This document shows, piece after piece, positions 30,445 to 36,403 of a stretch of DNA of 36,403 nt. A model generated the notes under the pieces. That model ran no database searches. It worked only from the letters and a program-made list of their open reading frames with translations, and was not told the origin of the DNA. The translations under genes and the position numbers were made by a program. Source of the DNA: Treponema sp. (GTDB lineage: Bacteria > Spirochaetota > Spirochaetia > Treponematales > Treponemataceae). The stretch's first letter is position 1. Each line of letters starts with the position of its first letter. The stretch covers positions 1 through 36,403 of the forward strand of contig JAILNY010000164.1 of assembly GCA_024691105.1 (NCBI GenBank), written 5' to 3'.

Positions 30445-31454
30445 TGAATTATTCTTCATGCACTCAATGTCCGAGAAACTGTTGTGTTGACCGAAACGTG
30501 CGCGCAGGTTTTTGCGGTGAAAAAAAAGAAATTCGTATTGCAAGTGCGTGCCTTCATTTTGGCGAAGAACCTTTGATTACAGTCTTTGGCGGAAGTGGAA
30601 CTGTTTTTTTTACCGGCTGTACTTTGCGCTGTGCCTTTTGTCAGAATTACCAGATATCTCAGCAGGGAATGGGAGCTGAAGTTTCGTGCGACGAGTTTGT
30701 AAAGATCTGTCACGCGCTTGAAGATGCCGGAGCTGAAAACATAAATCTTGTTACGGCAAGTCATGTTATTCCGCTTCTTGCAGAATACTTAAAGCAGGCG
30801 CGAAATGACGGAGTAAAGATACCTTTTTGCTGGAACAGTTCGGCTTACGAAAGTATTGAGTCACTTGAATTATTAAAGGACCTTGTTACAATCTGGCTTC
30901 CGGATTTGAAGACAATAAATGCAGATCTTTCGCGCGAGCTTTTTCAAGCGCGTGACTATCCCGAGAGAGCGACAGAGGCAATCAAATGGATGATAAAAAA
31001 CAATTCTCTCAAAATTGAAACAGTGTCCGGCGTGGACAAACAGACTGGAAAGACAACAGAAAAAGAAAAGATGACAAGCGGTGTAATTATCCGTCATCTT
31101 TTTTTGCCGGGCCGTTTTGAAGATACTGCTGACACGCTTGACTGGTTAAAGAATAATGCGGATAAAAAAGCGGTAATCTCGCTTATGTCGCAGTATACGC
31201 CGGTTCCTTTTAAAGAAGATGAATCAAAGCTTGCAAAGCGAAACGCTGCGCTCGGTATAATAGAAAACCGGCTTGTGTCTGAGCAGGAAGATGGAGATCT
31301 TCGTGATCTGATAGAAGCATACGATTTTGACTTTTTGTTTTATCAGGATTTGTGTCAGGATACGGAGTGGCTTCCGGATTTTAACAGAATTCAACCTTTT
31401 TCTAATGCGCTTGCAAAACCGATGTGGCATTGGAACGATGGCTTTGTACGATAG
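30444..31454 (+). CDS. Radical SAM protein, PflX-like
   Basis: This 336-residue enzyme has the radical SAM cluster motif with Cys59, Cys63 and Cys66 in FTGCTLRCAFCQNYQ. An N-terminal Cys-rich head, CTQCPRNCCVDRN followed by GFCGE, is characteristic of the PflX/COG1313 group, often annotated as putative pyruvate formate-lyase activating enzymes. TASHVIPLLAEYL and PFCWNSSAYESIESL continue the barrel. A segment of about 20 charged Lys/Glu/Thr residues near 195-215 looks like a local insertion. Actual substrates of this group are mostly unknown. The start ATG overlaps the preceding stop codon. Confidence 0.85.
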   Translation: MNYSSCTQCPRNCCVDRNVRAGFCGEKKEIRIASACLHFGEEPLITVFGGSGTVFFTGCTLRCAFCQNYQISQQGMGAEVSCDEFVKICHALEDAGAENINLVTASHVIPLLAEYLKQARNDGVKIPFCWNSSAYESIESLELLKDLVTIWLPDLKTINADLSRELFQARDYPERATEAIKWMIKNNSLKIETVSGVDKQTGKTTEKEKMTSGVIIRHLFLPGRFEDTADTLDWLKNNADKKAVISLMSQYTPVPFKEDESKLAKRNAALGIIENRLVSEQEDGDLRDLIEAYDFDFLFYQDLCQDTEWLPDFNRIQPFSNALAKPMWHWNDGFVR

Positions 31455-31494
31455 ATTCAAATTGAATTAATGACACTACGATTTGAAAAAATCC

Positions 31495-31523
31495 TTGACT
31501 TTATTCCTAACTAAACATAAAAT
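31495..31523 (+). promoter_or_regulatory. Promoter of the PTS EIIA gene (leaderless)
   Basis: TTGACT (31495-31500), 17-nt spacer, TAAAAT (31518-31523), then 6 nt to ATG 31530. No ribosome site is present. This is one of the clearest leaderless promoters in the window. Confidence 0.75.
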
Positions 31524-31529
31524 GGATAT

Positions 31530-31976
31530 ATGGACTTAAGAACTGTACTTGTGCCGGAAACGGTAAACCTTCATTTGAAGGGTAACTCGAAAGAAGAAAT
31601 TATTGATGAAATGTTGGATATTCTCATTAAGGCAGGCAAGGTAACTGACAAGGCTGCCGCACGCGAATGTGTACTTGAGCGTGAACGTAAGATGTCCACT
31701 GGTATGAAACACGGTATTGCCATTCCTCACGGAAAGACAGACACTGTTTCTGATTTAGTTGCTTGTATCGGTATCTCTGATAATCCGATTGATTTTGATT
31801 CTTTGGACCAGGAACCATGCCGCATTTTTATTATGACATTGTCTCCGGTAAATAAGACTGGTCCACACCTTCAGTTCCTTGCTGAAGTAAGCCTTTTGTT
31901 CAAGAGCGCAGAAAAGCGTCAGCAGATTCTTGAAACTCAGGACAAGGCAGAAGTAATTAAGATTTTAACAGAATAG
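31530..31976 (+). CDS. ptsN: PTS EIIA domain protein, PtsN/fructose type
   Basis: This 148-residue single-domain EIIA protein carries the phosphorylatable His67 in GIAIPHGKTD, and the SPVNKTGPHLQFLAEVSLLF region typical of PtsN and fructose-type EIIA. No EIIB or EIIC gene is nearby, so a regulatory role (phosphorylation state controlling partners) is more likely than sugar import; this is inferred from context. Treponemes are known to keep such PtsN-like regulators. The gene stands alone between its own promoter and a strong terminator. Confidence 0.9.
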   Translation: MDLRTVLVPETVNLHLKGNSKEEIIDEMLDILIKAGKVTDKAAARECVLERERKMSTGMKHGIAIPHGKTDTVSDLVACIGISDNPIDFDSLDQEPCRIFIMTLSPVNKTGPHLQFLAEVSLLFKSAEKRQQILETQDKAEVIKILTE

Positions 31977-31998
31977 ATTGCTGCTTAAATAAAAGTGA

Positions 31999-32030
31999 GC
32001 CTTTATGCGCATTGCATAGAGGCTTTTTTT
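31999..32030 (+). terminator. Rho-independent terminator after the EIIA gene
   Basis: GCCTTTATGC (31999-32008) pairs with GCATAGAGGC (32014-32023), with one G-T pair and a 5-nt loop, followed by seven T (32024-32030). Confidence 0.92.
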
Positions 32031-32046
32031 GTTATAGAGTATTAGT

Positions 32047-32640
32047 ATGAAGTTAGATCCACTTTTTACAGTAAAAGAAAATAAGCTTTACAAAATTGAC
32101 GGCGGTGCATCTTTTGAATGCTTTAACGAAATTACAGATATTTCTGCAGGGCACGATTTTTCGTCGGATGTAATTTATAAGATAATCATAAATCAGAAAA
32201 CAATAGAGCCGGAAGCAGAGTGTTATAATGAAGAGTTTTTAGCAAAGCTTCGCGATGACTTAAAGATGCTCGAAGAAAAGGGCGTGTTTGCGGTTTTGTC
32301 TGTTGAACCTTCGGATAAGGCGATTGCCGCTTGTAATGCAGAAGGCGAGGTTTTCTGTCAGTATGTGGCTGCGGTAAAGCATACTGCGCGCCGCGTAAAA
32401 GACTGTGTAAGCGTTGCAGGAATTGTAATCCGTGATGATGTTTTGACTTCATGCGCGCCGGCAGAGAAAGAAAGTGTGGCCGCAGAAGCTGGAGTGAAAT
32501 CTGGCGCACAGAAGATCGCGTACTTTATCGATGAACTTTCTGCAAAACACGCGCAGTATGTCTTTTTAGCAGAAGACATCGCATTTGAACAATCGCGTTC
32601 GCTTGATAGCGGATACGATAGCCGTATTGTAAAATTATAA
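32047..32640 (+). CDS. Protein of unknown function
   Basis: This 197-residue protein is unrecognised. It has no signal peptide or membrane segment. The first half is strand-rich (LFTVKENKLYKIDGGASFECFNEIT); a long helix FLAKLRDDLKMLEEKGVFAVLSVEP follows, and YFIDELSAKHAQYVFLAEDIAFE is near the end. The alternation could suit a small alpha/beta fold, but I assign no role. A TATAGA lies 8 nt before the ATG, just after the EIIA terminator, so it has its own promoter and perhaps no leader. Confidence 0.65.
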   Translation: MKLDPLFTVKENKLYKIDGGASFECFNEITDISAGHDFSSDVIYKIIINQKTIEPEAECYNEEFLAKLRDDLKMLEEKGVFAVLSVEPSDKAIAACNAEGEVFCQYVAAVKHTARRVKDCVSVAGIVIRDDVLTSCAPAEKESVAAEAGVKSGAQKIAYFIDELSAKHAQYVFLAEDIAFEQSRSLDSGYDSRIVKL

Positions 32641-32812
32641 GGTAGAACTGCAAAATATTCGTAATTTTTACATAAAATTCGGTAAAAATGCGTAAAAATC
32701 GATGAATTTCTTTGGTTTTCAATGCTTTTGACTTGATATTTTGGAGACTTTGTGTAAGTATAAGCACATTGTCTGCAAATTCATGTGGGATGGCAGACAT
32801 TTTGGGAGACTT

Positions 32813-33631
32813 ATGACAGAAGAAAATTCTACATGTTCAGAATTCCGTGCAACAGTGTTTGGCTCTTTTGCGCTTTCTGCAGTACTTCTTGTTCTCTGTG
32901 CTTGTATTGCATTTTTTTGCCCGGTAGAAAAATCTTCAGTAGCTTCTTTTGGCGAAATTATTTCTGAAGATGAAAAGCAGAACGTTGCACTTGAAATTGC
33001 CTGTACGGCAAATTTTTTAACAGACTCATTTGATTCTACTAACTTTGTTCCTGGTGTAAATACTCTTTACGTACGTGATTTTTTTAATCTTTCGCAGGCA
33101 GCCTCTGGTGATGCTGGTCTTGATTTGTACCGCAATCCACAGACTCGCGGCGCTGTCGAATGGTTTTACATCCGTATAACCGGTCGTCGGAGTGTTGCTC
33201 TTGCCATAATCGAGGCAGCCGACAGAGAAAACATTCCTCTTTCACTTGCATTTGCGCTGGCTTACACAGAGAGCCGCTATAACTTTAATGCAGTTAACAC
33301 AAATGTAAATGGTTCGATTGACAGAGGGCTTTTTCAGTTAAATGACAGGAGCTTTCCGCAGCTTGAGGACTCTGACTTTTTTAGCCCTCAGGTAAGCGCG
33401 CGTTACGGAATGAGACACTTGCGTTTTTGCCGTGGTGTTGCAAAGGATGATCTTGTTGCAGTTGCTATGTACAATGCGGGTGTGAGCCGTGTAAAGAACA
33501 ATCAGACTCCAAAGTCGACTCTGGCTTATGTAAGTAATATTGCGCGCTACCGTGCTGTTCTTGAAGCCGAGTTTGAGCGCGAAGTTGTCGAGCTTGTAAG
33601 TCAGGATTCTGTTTTGGAACCTGAGCTTTAG
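32813..33631 (+). CDS. Lytic transglycosylase (SLT domain), membrane-anchored
   Basis: This 272-residue envelope enzyme should cleave peptidoglycan glycan strands. One membrane segment (about 18-40) anchors it, with a spacer and then an SLT domain from about 130. The catalytic Glu153 lies in ALAYTESRYNF; the RGLFQLNDRSF motif and AVAMYNAGVSRVKN complete the lysozyme-like site. ATG 32813 is chosen because GGGAG sits just before it; longer starts at 32741 (TTG) and 32783 (ATG) add residues with no clear role. A strong terminator follows. Confidence 0.88.
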   Translation: MTEENSTCSEFRATVFGSFALSAVLLVLCACIAFFCPVEKSSVASFGEIISEDEKQNVALEIACTANFLTDSFDSTNFVPGVNTLYVRDFFNLSQAASGDAGLDLYRNPQTRGAVEWFYIRITGRRSVALAIIEAADRENIPLSLAFALAYTESRYNFNAVNTNVNGSIDRGLFQLNDRSFPQLEDSDFFSPQVSARYGMRHLRFCRGVAKDDLVAVAMYNAGVSRVKNNQTPKSTLAYVSNIARYRAVLEAEFEREVVELVSQDSVLEPEL

Positions 33632-33694
33632 TTTTGGCACGGCGGACTTGGTGGTGCCGGCGCCTGAATTAGATGAATCGGGAGCGGACCTTAG

Positions 33695-33740
33695 AAAAGT
33701 CTGTTTATTGTGATAAAATTCACAGTAAACAGACTTTTTT
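33695..33740. terminator. Strong rho-independent terminator
   Basis: AAAAGTCTGTTTA (33695-33707) pairs exactly with TAAACAGACTTTT (33726-33738), with inner GTGA/TCAC pairing, and the T run continues to 33740. It ends the transglycosylase transcript and separates it from rex. Confidence 0.93.
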
Positions 33741-33821
33741 GCGTTTTTACGCCTGAATTCAACCAAAAAACACTTTTCCCTCCTGAATTAACATTGACCC
33801 TTAATTTCAAATCTGCTACCC

Positions 33822-33858
33822 TATAATTAGTTAAATGCTGTTACTTTTTTCACAGTAA
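33822..33858 (+). promoter_or_regulatory. rex promoter region with a candidate operator
   Basis: TATAAT (33822-33827) is a good -10, though a TTGACC at 33794-33799 is too far (22 nt) for a normal -35. TTACT at 33841-33845 and AGTAA at 33854-33858 form an 18-bp inverted repeat around TTTTTCAC, about the length expected for a Rex site; its half-sites match the known TTGTGA pattern only partly. An ATG at 33834 opens a seven-codon frame. Confidence 0.35.
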
Positions 33859-33875
33859 TTCAGCCTGAATGAAAA

Positions 33876-34520
33876 ATGCAAAGAATATCTGAACCGTCAC
33901 GAAAGCGCCTTGTAGAACTGGCACAGATTTTATCTCAGATAAAGGATGAACGGATTACTTCTGTTCAACTTGAAAAGCTGACAGGCTGGTCGAGCGCTTC
34001 GATAAGAAAGGATATTTCGTGTATTGAATATTCCGGCGGAGTGTCAAACGGCTATACGGTCACTGAGCTTGAAAAGGCAATCTGCATGGCTTTGGGACTT
34101 TCGTGTGAACGCTCGGATGCTGATGTAAATGGAACAAAGCATAAGTGCTGTATCGTTGGCTTGGGAAAGCTTGGGGCGGCTCTTTTGGAAAACAGTATTT
34201 TTGCTGACACTGCGTTTTTGATTGTGTCGGGATTTGATGCTAACGTAAACCGGACTGAGATTTTGCGTGCGTCGTTTCCGCTTTATCCTGCGTCTAAGAT
34301 GAATGTGATAATTCCGCAGGAAAAAATTGAATACGCAATTTTGACAGTTCCAAATTCCAGCGCACAGACAATGGCTGAGCGTCTTGTTCAATGCGGAATA
34401 AAGGGAATTGTAAATTATACTTCGGAGAAGTTGATTTTGCCGCGGGAAATTGTGGTAGAAAATGTTTCTCCGGTTACAGCGATGAATAATTTGACTGCAA
34501 AACTTGCAACAATAAAATAA
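33876..34520 (+). CDS. rex: Redox-sensing transcriptional repressor Rex
   Basis: This 214-residue repressor senses the NADH/NAD+ ratio. The N-terminal winged helix carries SVQLEKLTGWSSASIRKDIS, the typical Rex recognition helix. The NAD-binding Rossmann domain starts at KCCIVGLGKLGAALLEN (GxGxxG), and AILTVPNSSAQTMAERLVQCGIKGIVNYTSEKL follows the family to the end. The C-terminal helix used for dimer swapping is present. No ribosome site is obvious before ATG 33876. serC starts 17 bp downstream, so Rex is probably co-transcribed with serine biosynthesis genes. Confidence 0.92.
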   Translation: MQRISEPSRKRLVELAQILSQIKDERITSVQLEKLTGWSSASIRKDISCIEYSGGVSNGYTVTELEKAICMALGLSCERSDADVNGTKHKCCIVGLGKLGAALLENSIFADTAFLIVSGFDANVNRTEILRASFPLYPASKMNVIIPQEKIEYAILTVPNSSAQTMAERLVQCGIKGIVNYTSEKLILPREIVVENVSPVTAMNNLTAKLATIK

Positions 34521-34537
34521 ACTTAAGGAGTTACACA

Positions 34538-35665
34538 ATGAGTAGAGTGTACAATTTTAGTGCGGGACCTTCTTGCTTGCCGGAAGAAGTTTTGAATGAA
34601 TGTGCAAAAGAAATGCTTGACTATCAGGGAACTGGTCAGTCGGTTATGGAAATGAGTCATCGTTCAAAGGCTTATGAGCCTATCATCGAAGACGCAGAAG
34701 CAATGGTTCGCAAATTGATGAACGTTCCTGATAATTACAAAGTTCTTTTTGTACAGGGCGGTGGTTCTACTCAGTTTGCAATGGTTGCAGAAAACCTTGG
34801 TATCAAAACAGGAAAGGCTGCTTACATCGAAACTGGTGTTTGGGCAAAAAAGGCAGCCGCTGAAGCTAAAAAGCTTGGCGTTGAAGTTGATATCATTGCT
34901 TCTTCTAAGGACAAAAACTATTCATATATTCCACGCGTAGAAAAAATCGAAGGCGATTATGATTACGCTTATATCTGTTTTAACAACACAATCATGGGAA
35001 CTCACTACGAGTACATTCCAGATACAGGAAACATTCCTCTTGTTGCAGATATTTCTTCTTGTGTTTTGAGTGAACCGCTTGATGTAACAAAGTTTGGTTT
35101 GCTTTTTGCAGGTGCTCAGAAGAACCTTGCTCCAGCAGGTGTTACTCTTGTAATCATCCGTGAGGACTTGATTCCAGAAGTAGAAAACTGCCGCGCAGGA
35201 ACTCCAACAATGCTTGCTTACAAGACTCATGCAGACAACGGTTCTATGTACAATACACCTCCATGCTATACAATCTACGTTCTTGGAAAAGTTCTTCATT
35301 GGATTGAAGCTAACGGTGGTGCAGCAGGAATGCTTAAGCGCAATCAGAAAAAGGCAGATTACCTTTATAACTTCCTTGATACAAGCGATTTCTATCACGC
35401 AACTGCAGAGAAGGGAAGCCGTTCTTTGATGAACGTTCCGTTCCTTACAAAGTACAGTGACCACGCTGCTGACGACGAAGCTGCTGCAGCAAAAGAAAAA
35501 GAAATTAACGATAAGTTCGTAAAAGAAGCAACAGCTGCAGGTCTTGTAAACCTTAAAGGTCATCGTCTTGTTGGTGGTATGCGTGCTTCTATCTACAATG
35601 CAATGACTCTTGACGGAGTTAAAGCTCTTGTAGAATTTATGAAAAAGTTCGCTAAGGAGAACTAA
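34538..35665 (+). CDS. serC: Phosphoserine aminotransferase
   Basis: This 375-residue PLP enzyme converts 3-phosphohydroxypyruvate and glutamate to phosphoserine and 2-oxoglutarate. The N-terminal YNFSAGPSCLPEEVL, EMSHRSKAYEPIIEDAE, VLFVQGGGSTQFAMV and the PLP-Lys motif FAGAQKNLAPAG identify it. ADISSCVLSEPLDV precedes the Lys as expected. AAGGAG at 34525-34530 is a strong ribosome site. Codon choice is notably uniform, in line with high expression. serA follows after a small hairpin. Confidence 0.97.
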   Translation: MSRVYNFSAGPSCLPEEVLNECAKEMLDYQGTGQSVMEMSHRSKAYEPIIEDAEAMVRKLMNVPDNYKVLFVQGGGSTQFAMVAENLGIKTGKAAYIETGVWAKKAAAEAKKLGVEVDIIASSKDKNYSYIPRVEKIEGDYDYAYICFNNTIMGTHYEYIPDTGNIPLVADISSCVLSEPLDVTKFGLLFAGAQKNLAPAGVTLVIIREDLIPEVENCRAGTPTMLAYKTHADNGSMYNTPPCYTIYVLGKVLHWIEANGGAAGMLKRNQKKADYLYNFLDTSDFYHATAEKGSRSLMNVPFLTKYSDHAADDEAAAAKEKEINDKFVKEATAAGLVNLKGHRLVGGMRASIYNAMTLDGVKALVEFMKKFAKEN

Positions 35666-35673
35666 ATTGAACG

Positions 35674-35698
35674 ACCGCGCTTTGTGATGCGCGGTTTT
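35674..35698 (+). terminator. Hairpin between serC and serA
   Basis: ACCGCGC (35674-35680) pairs with GCGCGGT (35689-35695) over an 8-nt loop, followed by a short TTTT run. It could be a partial terminator that lowers serA relative to serC. Confidence 0.5.
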
Positions 35699-35714
35699 AC
35701 AAGTGGAGAAAATT

Positions 35715-36403
35715 ATGTATAAAATTCAGACATTAAATAAAATTGCTGCATGCGGGCTTGATAAGCTTCCACGTGATAACTACGAAGCAGCATCCAGCAT
35801 TGCAGATCCTGATGCAATCCTTGTTCGTTCACAGGACATGCATACAATGGAACTTCCTGGCTCAGTAAAAGCTGTTGCCAGAGCAGGTGCCGGAACTAAC
35901 AATATTCCTATTCCTGAACTTACTGCAAAAGGAATCGTTGTATTTAATACACCGGGTGCAAATGCAAACGCAGTTAAAGAGCTTGTAATGCTTGCACTTT
36001 TGCTTTCAAGCCGTCCTGCAATTAAGGCAAACTCATGGGTTAAGGGATTAAGCGGAAAAGGCGATGAGATTCCTGACCTTGCAGAAAAAGGTAAGAGCCA
36101 GTTTGTTGGTCCTGAACTTAAAGGAAAGACTTTGGGTGTAATTGGTCTTGGTGCAATCGGTGCGATGGTTGCAAACCTTGCGATTCAGTTTGGAATGGAA
36201 GTAATCGGTTATGATCCGTTCCTTTCTGTAAATGCGGCATGGTCTCTTGACCGCAATGTAAAACACGCAGAAACACTTGATACTGTTTATGCAAAAGCAG
36301 ATTACATTACTATCCACGTTCCACAGACAAATGATACAAAAGGAATGATTAACGCATCTTCTATTAAGACAATGAAAGACGGTGTTCGTATCATTAACAT
36401 TGC
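35715..36403 (+). CDS. serA: D-3-phosphoglycerate dehydrogenase (5' part; runs off the window)
   Basis: The first 229 codons of the gene are present and the frame is open to the window edge. The enzyme oxidises 3-phosphoglycerate with NAD+, the first step of serine synthesis. The substrate-binding region has AILVRSQDMHTMELPG and ARAGAGTNNIPIPEL; NTPGANANAVKELVMLALL follows. The NAD-binding motif is TLGVIGLGAIGAMVANLA, and DYITIHVPQTNDTKGMI comes before the edge. Whether it carries a C-terminal ACT domain cannot be seen. GTGGAG lies about 6 nt before the ATG. It is downstream of serC in a rex-serC-serA run. Confidence 0.93.
   Translation, partial: MYKIQTLNKIAACGLDKLPRDNYEAASSIADPDAILVRSQDMHTMELPGSVKAVARAGAGTNNIPIPELTAKGIVVFNTPGANANAVKELVMLALLLSSRPAIKANSWVKGLSGKGDEIPDLAEKGKSQFVGPELKGKTLGVIGLGAIGAMVANLAIQFGMEVIGYDPFLSVNAAWSLDRNVKHAETLDTVYAKADYITIHVPQTNDTKGMINASSIKTMKDGVRIINI

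Noticed and set aside
34922..35563. 213-codon frame on the minus strand within serC
   Set aside because: It is an antisense shadow of a highly expressed, codon-biased gene; the translation is Cys- and Val-rich with no motif or ribosome site.
1..36403. CRISPR arrays, tRNA or rRNA genes, prophage or transposase genes
   Set aside because: I looked for regular spaced repeats, cloverleaf ends and recombinase motifs and saw none; the S24 repressor alone is not enough for a prophage call.

Overview
This window looks like a chromosome segment from a spirochaete of the Treponema group, most likely a host-associated, saccharolytic type. That assignment is an inference from gene content: a FlhG/MinD-like ATPase coupled to lgt and tyrS, a STAS protein with a zinc-ribbon tail, a stand-alone PTS EIIA protein, a Rex regulator next to serC-serA, and a MacAB/TolC-type exporter. 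There is no rRNA, tRNA, CRISPR array or transposase gene. Coding density is high and base composition is moderately AT-rich, except for one markedly AT-rich block at about 2.88-5.75 kb.

Layout. (1) 79-2722: a SAM methyltransferase with an unusual Gly/Ala-rich insert, a TraX-family membrane protein and a DUF72 protein. (2) 2723-5830: a GC-rich palindromic repeat, then a two-gene AT-rich restriction-modification module (C5-cytosine methyltransferase and a putative PD-(D/E)XK endonuclease), probably acquired. (3) 5832-9934: a DNA-damage and oxidative-stress neighbourhood with umuC, a umuD-like gene that appears to encode a ready-made UmuD' lacking the catalytic lysine, a divergent LexA/CI-like self-cleaving repressor, a Nudix hydrolase, a glutathione peroxidase and a flavodoxin with a palindrome-rich promoter. 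(4) 10142-15571: an uncharacterised cysteine-rich protein, then a four-gene exporter operon (TolC-like, MacA-like, ATPase, FtsX-like permease). (5) 15620-18974, minus strand: a flhG/minD-like gene, lgt and tyrS, joined by 4-bp overlaps. (6) 19113-24571: a GAF-GGDEF protein, then an operon of ctpA, rsmE, a WecG/TagA-like gene and a truncated NtrC-type AAA+ ATPase. (7) 24649-26718: a TrmJ-like methyltransferase, a STAS/zinc-ribbon protein and a secreted protein. (8) 26719-27187: a non-coding interval with three perfect DnaA boxes. (9) 27188-31454: two membrane proteins of unknown function, a small acidic protein and a PflX-like radical SAM protein. (10) 31530-33631: PTS EIIA, an unknown protein and a lytic transglycosylase. 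(11) 33876-end: rex, serC and the 5' part of serA.

The strongest observations are these. The UmuD homologue seems to be born in the processed form: its promoter places transcription start at an ATG three residues before the Gly that begins mature E. coli UmuD', and the catalytic Lys position is Gly. The divergently encoded repressor keeps its autoprotease residues. Across the window, many genes have a sigma70-like -10 hexamer only 6-10 nt before the start codon, several with a -35 exactly 17 nt upstream, which implies widespread leaderless mRNAs. A tight cluster of three identical DnaA boxes lies in an AT-rich gap away from any visible dnaA. All of these are sequence readings and none has been tested.
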